DNA of 64,000 nucleotides from Trogon surrucura. Taxonomy: Eukaryota > Chordata > Aves > Trogoniformes > Trogonidae. Of this stretch, positions 49,539 to 62,900 are shown in pieces. Numbering within the stretch: position 1 is the stretch's first letter; the number at the start of each line of letters is the position of its first letter. The position numbers and the translations under genes were made by a program. The notes beneath the pieces were generated by a model, which ran no database searches, was not told the origin of the DNA, and worked only from the letters and a program-made list of their open reading frames with translations. The stretch is taken from NCBI GenBank assembly GCA_020746105.1, contig CM036619.1, positions 4,122,561 through 4,186,560 of the forward strand. Reading direction: 5' to 3'.

Positions 49539-52500
49539 CCAAAATGAGTAATGTGGTTCTTAATTAGGATAACAGTATCTGAATGGGAAGGAGTATGAAT
49601 GGGATTATTTTTCTTACCTATCACTCTACATCAAACCAGTATAAAGAGCTTTTCGGGCCACATCAGCCCACAGACACAACATGCCAAATGTACATCAAAA
49701 TGGAGACTTTTGCTGAATTCTGTTCAGTTCACAATGCAACATTATCATTGCCAGTAGTTTAAAGCAGTATTAAGGTTGTCAAATCACAGTGGTACACTTT
49801 GTTCTGCCACCTCTGGTGCAAAAAGCTTAGAATAGAAAGATCTGAAGGTGAGAAAGACATCTAAGGATGGCAACGCTTTCAAGAAACTGCATGAGGTACA
49901 CCCAAATTTATCTGTCAGAACTTCTGTTTGATGTGTGACTTCTAAACTGGAGACTTGCAAGACTCAACAGAAGACCAGACAATCAAAATCAGAACCCAAG
50001 AAGCTAAACCACTGTGACTTTGACCTGAGACAGTGGCAAGAATGTGAAATGATTGCTTTTAAACCCTTACAAACAGTCTGGCTTAGCCAGTTGAAGCAAA
50101 ATATGTAGTTGACCAAGCATATTTTAAGGCTTTTGTGTTGATAGGAGTAAAATGCTCAGAACAAATTGATTTACTACGTACAGAGCCATGAATGAGGAGG
50201 TAAATTGTCCCTGGCTCCATTACTCCTCGTAAGTCAATAGCAGGATTCCATTTGGCATGAAAGATAAAGGACTGAATATTTTCTTAATAGTAAGATCTTC
50301 AGATATTGCCTTACCCACATCAATTACAGCTGTGCCTTTATATGCAAAACATTTTTTTCTTTCAGTGGAGAAAGAAATGAAAAAAATACTCATGGCATTG
50401 TAGGAATGTCCTGTGTCGCAAGAAAGTCTTGTGTTTTCAGCTCTTTGCAGATTAAACTACTATTGTTGCAGACAATTGGAAATCCAAACTCCAGAAGAAT
50501 TTTTTTTAAATCTGTGCACTGCATGCTGAAACGTATCCTGTCCACGGAACCAGACAGGAGGTTGAGTTTTCAGAAGAGAAAAGGTCACAACCAGATGGTC
50601 TAGGGAAAATGTGTTTTAATTTACAAGTTCTACTCAGTTCTCCTCAATCCCACTCTTTATGTCTTAACTTGACAGGTAACGTAGTGTTGCTAACAGTGAA
50701 ATAACCCAGAGTGCACACAGTGTAACTGAAAGCTTCATGCTTGTTAAAAAGAAAAACGTGCTGTTACCCATACCTGTTAAAAATAATGAGATAAATGCAT
50801 GAAGTGTAACAGAACTGATATGCAAGATGAGAACAGTTTTGACTGTCTACTTTACAACCTAAATAATTGAGAGAAAGGGATTAGCAGATGCTCCTTATTC
50901 ATTCCCTTATAGAGATGGTGAAGGAAATACAGCCATGTGACATTGTTTCAATTGGATTTTATCCGACTGTGTGTTGCACTCAATAATTTTGGCGGGAGGA
51001 GAGGAAATCATCTCCTTAATGCTTTTGTCAACGTTAATCATGGCTCGTCTGTTTCTGCAGAGGCCCAAGACAAAAGAACTGGAAAGAAATTAGTGCCACC
51101 AGCACCCTCCGCGTTCAAGAAACAGCTACCCTGGAATTCTCCATACTCTACTGAACTTTTCTCCAAGTATTGTAACAGCAGCAGAAAACGAGAAACCAAA
51201 AAAGTACATAGCTGCCATAAAGTGGGAATATCCAAAATTATGTCACCAATACTGGCACTTTGCAGAAGACCAGTGGTTTATGCTTGAAAAGAAGATTGGA
51301 CAGAGAGACCTGTCAACCAACAACACTACTTCCCAAACCGAAAGCATCTGAATTCCTGAAATTCTCAAAGGTTCTCTTAGGTTACAAGCACCTAACATGT
51401 TTTCCCTGCATAAACCATACCACTTTGATTCATTGCTTCTGCAGAGACCACACACTCCAGGCTTTTAGGATTTACCCAAGAATCATATTTTAATAAGAGA
51501 TATGGATGAGTGCAGGGTGCTAAGGCTCAGCACTTGTTTTCCCTTTTTCTGTCTCCATGTTCAGTTTTCAAGGTCACAATGTTGATTCACAAGCATTGGT
51601 ACATTTCCATGCCAATTGGTTTGCTTAACTAGAGGAACAGTTTGAATATAGAGTACAGGGCTGGTTGTCAGAAGCGACACGTTTCCTAAAGAGACATAAA
51701 AATGAAATGTCATTTAGATACTGAGGGAAAACGGTAGCAAAATCAAATAGTTCTACTGTTTTCTAACATTCATCAAAGGCATTGGTGTACTTAATTGCTG
51801 GTATGAGAACTCTGTTATATAATCTGCTATCGTGTGTCAGAAAGTACGTAATAATTTAAAAAAGGTAGACTCTGTTCACTTCTGATGCAAAAACATGCAC
51901 AGACTTGCACTCTATCATGTTAGCATCTTTATTCTGCCATTTCTGGCTGAGCAGAGCTACTGTTTTCTCTGTAGAAGGTCTGCCTGAATAATCCTGCCCA
52001 TCTCAAACAGCTTGTCTGCACGCAGAACCTGTCACCATCTAACCTGGTTCTGTTCTACTGCCAACATTTTCCCCAGCCCAAAGAGGCCCAGTTCATTTTG
52101 AGAAACGCATCGCACATTGCTTTTATTGGCTGTTACACCCGTATGTTAGATCACACCCCAAATGTGTGGTGGATTTTAGGAATGAAAACTGAACAAGGTG
52201 GCTGCGGAAATATTCTCTCGGGAGTGACTGCCTTTCTGTGGGAGATCACAAAATAGGTTGGATAAAGATTCATTGACATGGACAAGCTTTTTGAAAAATA
52301 CACTACGGCTTAAATTAAAACATATTAGGTGTTACGCAGCAGTACTTCTAATAAACAGTCCTGCACCATGTCGAGAGTTCCGATTCACCCTGTCCCACAG
52401 TAGAAAATTACCACCTAAGTAATGAAATCAAATATCCACTTCTCTCCCTGTGAGATGTAGTGGAGAAATCAGCTAAGCCTTTAAATCACTTTCTGCAGGA

Positions 52501-52793
52501 ACTTCATTCTCTCTACTGATTTTCAAAGCATAAGGCAAAGGTGCATCCCCTGCAGACCCCTCAGTTAAGTGATTAATGTCTCCTTCCCCACATGTCCATT
52601 AGTCTAAGCACAATAAGTTTGAACATACAAACTCCGATTCATGGTTCCTTGAACATGGTTACCTGGAAAACACCTGAAACTTCCTCATATAACAAGAGGA
52701 AAATCTTGAGGTCCTTCATGCATCTATTTCTCATGCAATAACTGCTCTCAATGCAATTTAATAAGTAAATATTTATCACGAAATATACATTGT
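49539..52793. other. Unique non-coding interval, no gene seen
   Basis: About 3.3 kb. A plus-strand frame of 116 codons at 50937-51287 has no recognisable domain and is opposed by minus-strand frames. Confidence 0.58.
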
Positions 52794-52866
52794 AGGGGAG
52801 GTGGAGTAGATGACCTTTAAAGTCCCTTCCACCCTCAAATATTCCGCAATTCTATAATTCTGTAGT
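52794..52866 (+). mobile_element. CR1 LINE 3'-tail fragment
   Basis: GGGAGGTGGAGTAGATGACC, then AAAGTCCCTTCCACCC and three degraded ATTCTATA/ATTCTGTA units. About 70 bp of terminal CR1 only. Confidence 0.8.
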
Positions 52867-55800
52867 TCAAGTGATGGTTTTCAAAGTGTTTACTTCTGTT
52901 CTTCCTCCTGTAGTTTTAATAACAATACCCTGAGAGCTTTTGGGGAAATTATATATTGTCTTCGAGGCTGTCAGTTTCTCAAACTGCATTTTTTTGTTCA
53001 TTTTGTTTAATTTTCACAGCCATAGGACTGGAGATTTTGATCTTCTATCTGCCCATCATGTGTCCTCAAATCCTCCATTGTATCTCTTGCTCAGGTATAA
53101 GAGGACCAACCAAGTGACTTCTTTCTTTATTACTTTTCTGTCATTTTGGGGCTGTGAGCATGTGATATTTCTGAGGGGTCAACTGCAAAAATATGCCATC
53201 TATTTAAAAAGTGGGTGTTTATCCCTTTGGTAAAAGGAATTGCTCACTAAATACTACATTAAATTACATAAACCAGAGGGTAAGTTTAGATTATAATACG
53301 TCTTCTGGTCTTCTAACTCTATGAGAAACCAAATAGTGGGGCAAAAGAAATTGTCCTTGAGCTATGGAGAGTTTTTCTGGGATTTCTAATTCTGTGTCCA
53401 TCATCAAAAGGAATTTGCCTGGTGTTAAATGCATTTATCTGCCTATCCAGAGCCAATGGGGAGAGCACAAATGAATGGCACTACATGCAGCTTTAATGTG
53501 TATTGACTTTGTCCCCTTAATGTATTTATGGTTGCTTCACTTGCAGCATTTTTCATAGAGTTTCATAGGTAATTATGCTTAAGGGTCCTTCCATCTTTCA
53601 GTGTCTTCATTATCTCACTCTTTCCTTTTGCCCCATTAGCTCTTCAGTGGCAAACCCTAAGGCCAGCGTAAACCACATTTGACAGAGATGTGAACGTTTC
53701 ACAGTTAAAATGTTCCTACAAGTTTTGTGGAATTTTACAGCTGGCCAAAAGGGTGTATTAAGTAGTAGCACACACACTTTTGGGGACTTGAATCACCTGA
53801 TCTGTTTTATATATCTACTGAGATATTTGAAATCCACGAGATAGGTCTGGCCCTAGAGCACTTTTTTCTTGTCAAGTGGTAGAAAATGGATCTGAACATT
53901 TAGACGCTCAAACACATTCACAGAAGATACTTTAAGTGGCAGAATTCCATCTATTAAGCTTGAGCTATTTCTGGAATAAAGCCAGTAAAAAAAAAGGTAT
54001 CACAAGTGCACTGGTTTTTGTAAAGCTTATGTCTGTTCTTTCCTCTTGTCCCTAGTCTACTGGGCTCTGCTTCTTCCAGCTCCAGAAGCTACTTGTACTT
54101 CATGGTGAGACAAATTATCCCAGATATCCACTGACAGCATCGACTAGATCTCTATTAAGTGTGGTGGAAGCTGAGATAGTCACTATCTTAGACTGAATCA
54201 TGCTCCGAGGGCTTCGGTCCATTGTCTAAAAAGAGGGGTTTTTAGTGACATTTCAGATACCCTAATGTATCTGAGATACGTGCAGTTCTTGTGCCAGTCT
54301 GATGTGACAAAGAAGCTGCAAAGAAGTGAACCCTGCTCAAACAGCAGCTCAAGGGAATTCCAGGAAATAGTGGAAGGTACCAAAGGTTTATGTTTAAGCA
54401 AATAACCCTGAAGAGCAGAAGAAAATCATTCATGAACATTTGCCGTCCCATATTTTTCTTTCCCTTTTAGGTTCTGTTTCTTCCCTAACGCTTGTCAGCT
54501 TGCACCAAAATCATCTGGTGGTAAGATGTTCTCCCTTACTGGTGATTTATTCTTCTTCTCAGAATCAGGAGTAGATCTCCTGAGGAGAACAAGAGTGCCA
54601 TAAGTCTTTTTACTGTGCCACCTATTGCAAAATCTGCCTTTGCTTTCATGAATGAACATCAAAAAAGCAAGTACTGGTTTCCTTATCCTATCAGGATATT
54701 CATTTGAAGGAAAAGTTCAAATGATTCATTCACAGACTCAGCCAAACCTCTCTAATTCAGTTTTATATGAAATTTTAAAAAAACTCCATTTGGCTAAATT
54801 GTCCAGTCATGCAGCTGTGGTGAGCATCCAGGAGCAGATGTATAGGAAATCTGTTAGCATGAAACATTCATAGATTTTTTCTGGATATAGATTTAAAAAA
54901 AAAAAATGGAAGTGCTTTTATGAGCAGAAATAAAACACAAAATTAAATAAACCAAATTGTTTATTCTGTGTTAAATGATGGAAACAAGAAACAGCTTCTG
55001 AAGTTGGCTCAACCACCTTTCTGCAACAACATAAAGCAACAGGCCGATTGAAATCTTATGAAAAGACATCCCACCAGTAGACCCACGTATGTCAAATCTA
55101 ATTTTTCCTACTGAACAAGTTTTTTTGTAACACTAGCTTGGCAGAATGATCACCAAATCAAGCAAGGTGGGTGTCAAGAATTTTACACTGAGACCAACTA
55201 GGAAAAAATCTTCTGCCAAGTGGAAATAAGGGAATGGATTATCGACACTATCCCTGGGGAACTCTGTTGTCTGAGCCAACAGCTGATGCAATTCACTGAT
55301 GTCTGCTACAACTATATATCTGAATGTCAGTGGACAACTATGCTTATTGGCTGGGTCCTCTGGCTTGAGGTGTTTTCAGGCAGTTTTAAGGTGACGCTTG
55401 ACTGAAAAAACAACACATTTTTAGAACTGACAAAATATTGCCTTTGTCTTCTTTGGAGGCATTCAACCCTCCTTCATCAGGCTACAGAGAGGCTGGAAGG
55501 TCTTGTTGAACCACTCAAGGCTAGGACAGTTCCCCAGCATTAGCTCTCCAAATGCTTTTTTTGCTTTCAGCTTTCACATACATTGTTTCCACTTCAACAA
55601 AACAGAGATTTGGCCATAGTGGACCATGTGTTTATTCAGGGTGGAACACCCAGGTTTATCATAGCTGAAGTTGAATCTGAATATGATGCAAAGACCTGGT
55701 ACCTGTTGTAACAGTGCAGTGCTCCATGGCTCAGCCTGGGCTCGTGTCATGCAATTGCCTTTTCACCGACTCCTGCTGTCAGCACAAGGTCTGCTTTCTG

Positions 55801-56089
55801 ATTTCCAAATGATTTAATGACACACATCCTGGAGAAATCAGAAATCTGTACAGGATTCAAGCAGCAACTGCAAAATGGGTCACTGAGCATAAGGTGAAGT
55901 CTGAGCATAAAACATCCTTTGTTACAGAATCAGTTTTGAGGCAATCTTATAGAAGAGGTTGAGTAATCTGGCATTTTTTAAGAGTGCATTTGACAATCTC
56001 TGAGAAGCACACTTAAAATTTTATCTTCAAAAATTACTTCCCTTCAAACATAAGGTGCAGACTCTGAGACTTTAAAGTCATATCAAAGT
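52867..56089. other. Unique non-coding interval, no gene seen
   Basis: About 3.2 kb with no recognisable gene or repeat other than short A and T runs (for example near 54893-54906). Confidence 0.58.
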
Positions 56090-56143
56090 ATTTGGACTAG
56101 ACAACATTTAAAGGTCCCTTCCACCTCAACAAATTCTATGATT
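56090..56143 (+). mobile_element. CR1 LINE 3'-tail fragment
   Basis: TTTGGACTAGACAACATTTA, then AAGGTCCCTTCCACC and one ATTCTATGATT unit. Just over 50 bp of CR1 terminus. Confidence 0.75.
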
Positions 56144-57229
56144 TCCTGACCAAGTGGGTGTTTGAGCTTTGCCAAACTAAGTCATAAGCCTAGAAGTTGT
56201 CAGTGGAGTCCTACAGACAGTTTTGTACTCCAGTGTTCTCAAGCAATGAGTACCTCAGCCTGCTCTGCTTCATGCATAGGAGTACTATTCACTCTCCAAG
56301 TCATCCTGTCCAGCAGGTTCATCCTCCTGTGACCACCACTTTCTCTTTAAAGAAGATTGCAATGAGTGTCTTGAAATAGGAGCCAGTTTTACTCCTTATG
56401 AAGAAGTTATTCTCAAGAAAAGCTTGCTACATCTCTGGGCCTCAACCTACAGTCAGCATGGTGCCTGCTGGTTCTGCCAACAAAGTCCTGAGAAAACAAC
56501 CATAGCAAAGCATATCTGAACATCTCCTGTGGTAATACTCAGCTGAGCCATCTGCAGCAGCACTTTACCATGTCTCTTGCCAAGTGTCTCCTTATGACGG
56601 GGCCAAACATTTTTTGTGGCATAACACAAAAGTGCCATCTGCTTCCTGCACAGAGCCTGAGGGAAAAGGAGCACAATATGATTAAGCAGGAGATAACTGA
56701 TCCTACATCAAAACAATTGCAGAGCTTCATTGTGATTGTCAATATTCAAGGGAATACATGGTAGAATAACAGACTGAGGTTTTTTTTGCCAATTACATTA
56801 AGAAGTCATCCACTTTGAATGTGAAAACAAAAAGAAATACTATTCTCTGTCTAATGCCCAGCTTCCAGGACATGAGTGCCAAAAATTATCCACTGAAATT
56901 TCTATAATCCTGTTAGCACTTTACTCTCAATTGACGTTCATCAGCTTCACTTAACCTATTTAAAACACTAGTTGTTCAAAGACATTTGGGAGAGAAAATA
57001 AAGAGCTGATGGACATTCTCCACCCAGTTCTCTAATGTTGAGGGAAAGGTAGCATGGCCTAACAGGTAAAGGACCAGTCCCTCAGTGAGCAGTTCTGTAT
57101 TTCACTCCAGCTTGTGTTGACCAATGAAGTTGGCTGATGAATTCCTATTTCCTGCTCTTCCTACTCCAACTCCTTGTCTACTTTGTCTGTACAAATAAAG
57201 CCGGTCTTCTGGACATGGAGGGCTCATCT
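56144..57229. other. Unique non-coding DNA, no gene seen
   Basis: About 1.1 kb with no supported feature. Confidence 0.55.
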
Positions 57230-57546
57230 TGAAAGTTGGTGAGAAACTTTTTAGAATGTCGAGTAGTGGTAGGACTGGAAGATGGTGGGACATCCACAGA
57301 CATCTGGGCACAGGTTGCCCAGAGAGGGGGTGGAAGCCCCATCCCTGAAAGTTTTCAAGGCCAGGCTGAATGGGGATCTGAGCAATCTGATCTATTGGGG
57401 GCTGGACTAGATGATCTTTTGAGGTCCCTTCCAACCCCTAAACTTCTGTGTAGTGGGAGATGTCTCTGCCCATGGCAGGGGGACTGGAACTGGATGATCT
57501 TTAAGGTCCTTTCCAACCCTGACAATTCTATGATTCTATGATTCTA
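57230..57546 (+). mobile_element. CR1 LINE 3' fragment with a second CR1 tail embedded
   Basis: The ORF2 end (CAGGTTGCCCAGAGAGG, TTTTCAAGGCCAGGCTGAAT) leads to GAGCAATCTGATCT. About 55 bp of a different CR1 tail type then intervene at 57395-57450 (GGGGCTGGACTAGATGATC to AACTTCTGTG). The expected continuation then resumes (TAGTGGGAGATGTCTCTGCC) and runs to a clean double ATTCTATG tail. The short extra tail is therefore nested in, or joined by template switching to, the main copy. Confidence 0.85.
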
Positions 57547-59030
57547 ATCATGTGCATCCTGCTTAATACGGCAGTCTCCAAGAGATATGGCTATTTTACA
57601 GTTGTCCCTGTCTAGTCTCTGTGTCCCACCGGATGTATTTCATCTCAGCTATCCTAGATGTATTAAGCTAAAAATTCCACCCCCAAAAAAAGCAGAATGG
57701 TCTAAATGTCAAATCTAGCTCTACTGTTTTTACGGATTCCTCTGACACAAATCACAATCGGAAATAGTAATTGATAAAAAAAAGAGCGTGCTCTGTCAGT
57801 GTGGGAAAATGATTTCCAAGCCTCAGAGATACAGGTGATCAAAACCTCTTGGTTAGCTGGTTAAAAGTTTTCATGACCACAGGTAAAATATCTCTCAAAT
57901 CCCTTGTTCTTCCTGCCTTCAGAACCTTGTCCACTTGATGTATATGCCTTAAACACAGGCCACAACAGGTGAAAATGAGGGATGTTTTCCTCTTCAGCCA
58001 GCTCAGGGTGTTTTCCGTGAGAACGGGAGGATACATCAATCTATCAGGTGACAGGTCCTGTCCATCTGTACATCAGGATGACAGCCACTTTGTTATACTG
58101 ATAGATTCTGGGAGTAGACTTACTGATACGATTCATTACACTTTAACATATGATGCTCTCTGGTTGCTGTGTAGAAACATTGACTAAGTGGAAGACCAGC
58201 ATACTGATTTATTGGAGCTGGCAACTGGAGTCCAATGATGAATCCAATGTAGTGAACTTTTTGCCAATACACAGTAACTTTGTTTACTCAATAGAGGATG
58301 TATCCATCTTTCAGCTGGTATTGATTTTTTTTTTGCATTTTTTTCCACATGCCCAGGCTGTAACGGGAAAAAAAAAAAAAAAAAAAAAAAGGAATCCCAC
58401 CACAGAAAGTAATTTGCTTTGGCAGAGTGAAAAATGTTAAACCTCTCCACAAAAAAAAACAAACAGGGCGAGAAATAGATGATTGTCCTCTTCTGTAGCA
58501 TAAGGGTTTTAATTTGAAGCACAGCTCGCACAGCTGATTATTTCCCAGTTTACAACAGAAACACTCGTTCAGACACAAGGAAAGTACTACCACCATTTTT
58601 CTGCCCTGAAAGGCCTTGAGTGTTGTAATCAAGGGAGATGCGCAGGATGTCTGCCTTCTGCTGAATCCACTGGTAGATCCACCCTCTGTGTGAATCTCCA
58701 TGTGTGCCAGGGTCTAGGAAATGCATCCCATTGGAATATTAGAAAGGTTTATGAGGAACAGAAACAACAGTCGTGTACTGGCATGCAAGTTGTCAAGTCG
58801 GTCATGGAAGAAGGTGTAAGGAACCCATGAAAGACTTCATCTTTCAGACACCACCAGAGACAGCTAATCTGGGGTAAAAGGAATGGCTCAGGCTTCAGGA
58901 ACATCTAGCCTGGCTTTGGGCAGAGGGTTTGTGCTCTCACATGGGAGCTACGTAGATCACAGCCAACTGTTGAACCCTCTTTTCTACCTATTTATGCTTA
59001 TTCAGGTCACAAGAAATGTTTTATTAACGG
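57547..59030. other. Non-coding interval with long poly(A) tract
   Basis: No gene seen. Contains T-rich runs at about 58325-58343 and the A23 tract at 58368-58390. Minus-strand frames across the A tract (115 and 137 codons) owe their length to poly-phenylalanine read from it and are spurious. Confidence 0.6.
58368..58390. repeat. Poly(A) run of 23
   Basis: Longest homopolymer in the window, following TAACGGG and preceding GGAATCCC. No retroposon body is recognisable on its left. Likely length-polymorphic. Confidence 0.92.
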
Positions 59031-59218
59031 GTGCAGACGGAACACTGGAACGGGCTGCCCAGAGAGGTTGTGGAGTCTCCTTCTCTGGAGACATTCAAGA
59101 CCTGCCTGGACACGTTCCTGTGTAGCATAATCTAGGCATTCCTGTTCTGGCAGGGGGATTGGACTTGATGATCTTTCGAGGTCCCTTCCAATCCCTAACA
59201 TTCTATGATTCTATGATT
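59031..59218 (+). mobile_element. Young CR1 LINE 3' fragment, sister to the intact ORF2 copy
   Basis: Nearly identical to the end of the element at 20940-23838: last ORF2 codons (AGAGAGGTTGTGGAGTCTCC), stop region and 3' UTR (GGCAGGGGGATTGGACTTGA), with about five substitutions over 180 bp and the same ATTCTATG tail. Severely 5'-truncated. Low divergence implies recent insertion from the same subfamily. Confidence 0.93.
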
Positions 59219-59796
59219 CCTTTGCCACGTACTCAAAGAAAAATCAAGGATCTTTGGGAAGTAAACCAGAGACTGTCAGAGTCTATGAAACTTCAGCAAA
59301 AAGTAGGAAAATGTTCTGTGATAGCCTCCCACACAATTATTTCCATTTTTCACTGAGCTCTCCTAGATTACTGTAGCACTCTGCATCTGGAGAGCCTCAT
59401 GTGTTACACAGATGGTAAATAACACACCCAACAACTTGATGGGTTCAATCAGGAGATGTGCGTTATCTGTTCAAGAGCTGTTTGAGGCTGCACATTCAGT
59501 AGCACTGGTAAGTTGGGTGGGGTTTTTACTTTCCAGAGAAAAAAAATTAATTGTTGCTGCCTAGATTTTCTGGAAACTGGGTAATTTCTTTGCTTGCATC
59601 TAAAAATGGAGGGTTAGATGGAGGCTGAAGAATCATTCAAGCACCAATTGACTACACAAAAGCTAAGACTTGCCAGACACTTCTTAAATCATTATTTTTG
59701 GCCAGAAATTTCAAATATAAGTTTTCTAACGCACCTACAGTTTTTTGATATTTCATATAAATTCTCTCAAAGAAAACATAGAAGACAGAAAATGTT
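59219..59796. other. Unique non-coding DNA, no gene seen
   Basis: About 580 bp with no recognisable feature. Confidence 0.55.
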
Positions 59797-59985
59797 CTGG
59801 AGAGAAGCCTTGTTGACATTGACCTGGGGGTTCTGGTGGCCAACAAGTTGCAGTGAGTCAGCAGTGCTTTACTGCAGCAATGAAGGCAAATCAGACCCAT
59901 GACTGCATCCTCAGGGGCATTGCTAGCAGAGATAGAGAGGCTTTGACTGTTCCTTTCTTCTTCTAGCTGAGTCTACATCTGATTG
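59797..59985 (+). mobile_element. Degraded CR1 ORF2 fragment (tentative)
   Basis: GACCTGGGGGTTCTGGTGG, AACAAGTTGCA and GAGTCAGCAGTGC, followed by AATGAAGGCAAATCAG and GGGGCATTGCTAGCAGAGA, parallel the CR1 segment coding for [20 protein letters not shown]...KANGILG in the intact copy. Numerous indels; no tail. Internal fragment of an old insertion. Confidence 0.55.
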
Positions 59986-62900
59986 TCATTCTTGTTATTT
60001 GTATGGGAGTGGGTCAGAATGTGCCATCCCTCTGGAGAAAGAGCTTAAAGACATCTTTTGACATCATTTTTTCAGTACAGCTTTGCCACTTACTCAGAAC
60101 TGCACACGATCAGCTGGGCTGATGTAACCGAAGCCACTGACAGAGCATTTCTTTGTGCTTACCTGCAACCTCTGTAACATGGGAAGTCTAAGATAAGTCT
60201 CTTTTCTTTGCTAGTTCACAACAAAAGCACAGTTTTCTGTAATTAATTCCTCAGGGAAGTTGACTGTTAGCGCATTCACAGGGTCCGACAGGGGCAATTT
60301 TCAGCCTCACCCACATGTTCCTGCAGTGCTGCTCGGGGTTTTTGATCATTCCAACTTTTACAACAGCCAAGAGAAAATGTAGAAATGCCTAATGCAGAGG
60401 TCATAACTGAGGGTTTATATCAACATTTATAATATCGTTATGTTTTTATACTGTGAGACATGGTGTCCTGCTAAGCAGGCTATACATCTGATGGGTCAAG
60501 CTACTCATAGTCACGTCCTCTCATAAAGCGCCAAAAGACTTTAACTTTCTCACCTCCATGGATTCCAAGAACAGGTTTGGAACACGGAGAGGAAACCTCC
60601 AGAAAAAAAGGCAATCACAAAAATAAACTGAAGCTACAAGCTGATGTTCTGCTCTCTTTATTCATGCAGAGCAGCAAAATCCTGTCTAAGACTTCAGACT
60701 TGGTGGCAGATAGAAGATGAAGGAATAAAGTTTTATGTATAAACACCTGTTAAACAAGGGACCCTTCAGTGCAAAATGTGTCAACAAAAAAGCATCAGGG
60801 TCCAGTGGAGTTCATGTGCTTTCTGGTAAACCAGATTAGACCAGCATCATAGTTCCCAATAAAAGACTGTCCACCTCCACATTTCATTCTACATATATTT
60901 TGCTAATCTTTCTCCCTGCAAGTGAAAAACCCTCTCCAGGAACAAAGCAGAAAGAATCTCTTGGCATTCAACAAACCTTTAGAAACAGTAAATACTTGCT
61001 GCAAATTGCACTTTCCACACACTACCCCTCCTACACAGCCAGCAACAAACACTTAATGCCCCAGGAGTGCGAGGAGGCAATTCCGTGTAAATGTTAAGTG
61101 CTGCCTGTTTCTACCTTCCAAATGTCATTTCAAGCAGTTGTGATTGAACGAGTAAAATCTGTTGCATCCTTCCCCCACCAGCTTTCCTACATCATTAAAC
61201 ATCGCTCGGAATTCATATCCAGGCATAAATGTGCTGCATTTCTGAGAGGGCTGAGGGGATTCCACTTCTGCAAACAAGAAGAGGAGAGAGTCCAGGTGTC
61301 TGGGCAATGGCAGGGCAATTTCATCTTATTTTTTGTATAGGAGGCAGACACCCTCAGGCTATTTTCTAAAACACAATATGGTGAACTATGCCTAGAAACA
61401 CCTTTTTCTTCCCACCGTATGGAAAGATAATGGAAGCAACCAGCTCAAGGTTAGATACATGCACTGTAAACCAATAAAGCCTATATTTGAAAAGTAAAAA
61501 CTATCTTTCGAGTTCTAAAAATTTCATTTTTTCATGAATACGGATCATTAATGACGTAGTGGCAATGCTAAAAAAATACATTAAAAAGCATCAATGCTCT
61601 AGGCAGACATTTCCAGGAATGAAAATATTTAAGGCAACTGTGAGGAGGTTTATCTTCCTAGCAAAGCACGGAACAGCTCAGTAACATCAAATCATCGAAC
61701 AAAAGAAGGAGCACAGTCCTACTTCAAGTTCAGTAGGAACTCTTCGCCTCTCTCCAAACACAGCCGAGTCTTGTGCTCTGAGAACTATTACAGTTAGAAA
61801 AGTTGCTTTTATGTGAATGTAGTATAATCCAACTTAGCCTCTTCAGTACATTCAGCCCAATAAAAGTGTATTCTTAATGAATATGGCAGGATTTTGGGAT
61901 ATTTTTATTCTGAGAAATCCAATGTGAAAGTCTCTATATCAGCAATAAAACTACTGTAGAATTATACAAAAAAAGTTTCTGTATTTAAAAAAAAAAACCT
62001 CTCTCAGTGGCTTTTTAACCAACATAATGGAAGGTTCTGTTCAAGTATGGATACTTCTGGATAACGTCTCTAGAAACTTCTAGTGAATGATGATTTTTTT
62101 TTTTACTGTGCTTCCTAAAGTGTTACATATTTTCTCTGAGAACTTTTAAACAGCTGCTTCATTCAACTCCAGAGATTTCTGTACATTTGTAAAGGATGAG
62201 ACTTACACATTTTGAAATTGTTTGGGGAACTTCCCTATATAAGCAGAATCTACCATTCTGAGCACACGATATCCCATGCAGTCGGGTACTTGCCTCTCAA
62301 ACCACATGCAGCACAGAAAGAATTTCTTATCATTCATTTGGATGTTTATTATTAAATGGTGCCTAACAGCATTTTTGGTTGTATTTAAAAATCCATACAA
62401 CTGTATTCACTATATTCCTCAGCTAAAAGTTTGTTGGTCCTTTAATGAAAAAAATAATCATAAAGCTAAAATTAAAAAAATAAAAATGGAGTATCGCACC
62501 CCACTGAAACAGATTTAACGGAGTTTTGTTTGACAGTTCTTCAAACTTTTTTAATTTTCATTGTTCCACTCTGATCAACTGAATTATGGTGATTTTTAAC
62601 AGCTGAGGATCTAGGCGATACCTAAAAGAGAAAAGGACGACCATGATATGCTATCTGTGCATAAACCCTACAGTAACAATAGAACCAGAGGGGCTATTTA
62701 GGATGGACAAGAAGGGCTACAGCTGGGGGTGATCATTAGGCTGTGACTGGATTTAGCCATTATTGTACAATTAAGCATAAGACTCACAGCAATTAGATTT
62801 AGGGTCAATATTCATGTCATTCTGCAGCATGTTACCTGACAGGAAAGTTGACAGGCACCATTGCATTAGTATTCTGGTGGCATGTAAACCTCCAAGTAGT

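Noticed and set aside
58184..58701. Minus-strand frames of 115 and 137 codons
   Set aside because: Length depends on a poly-phenylalanine run read from the A23 tract; no other protein signal.
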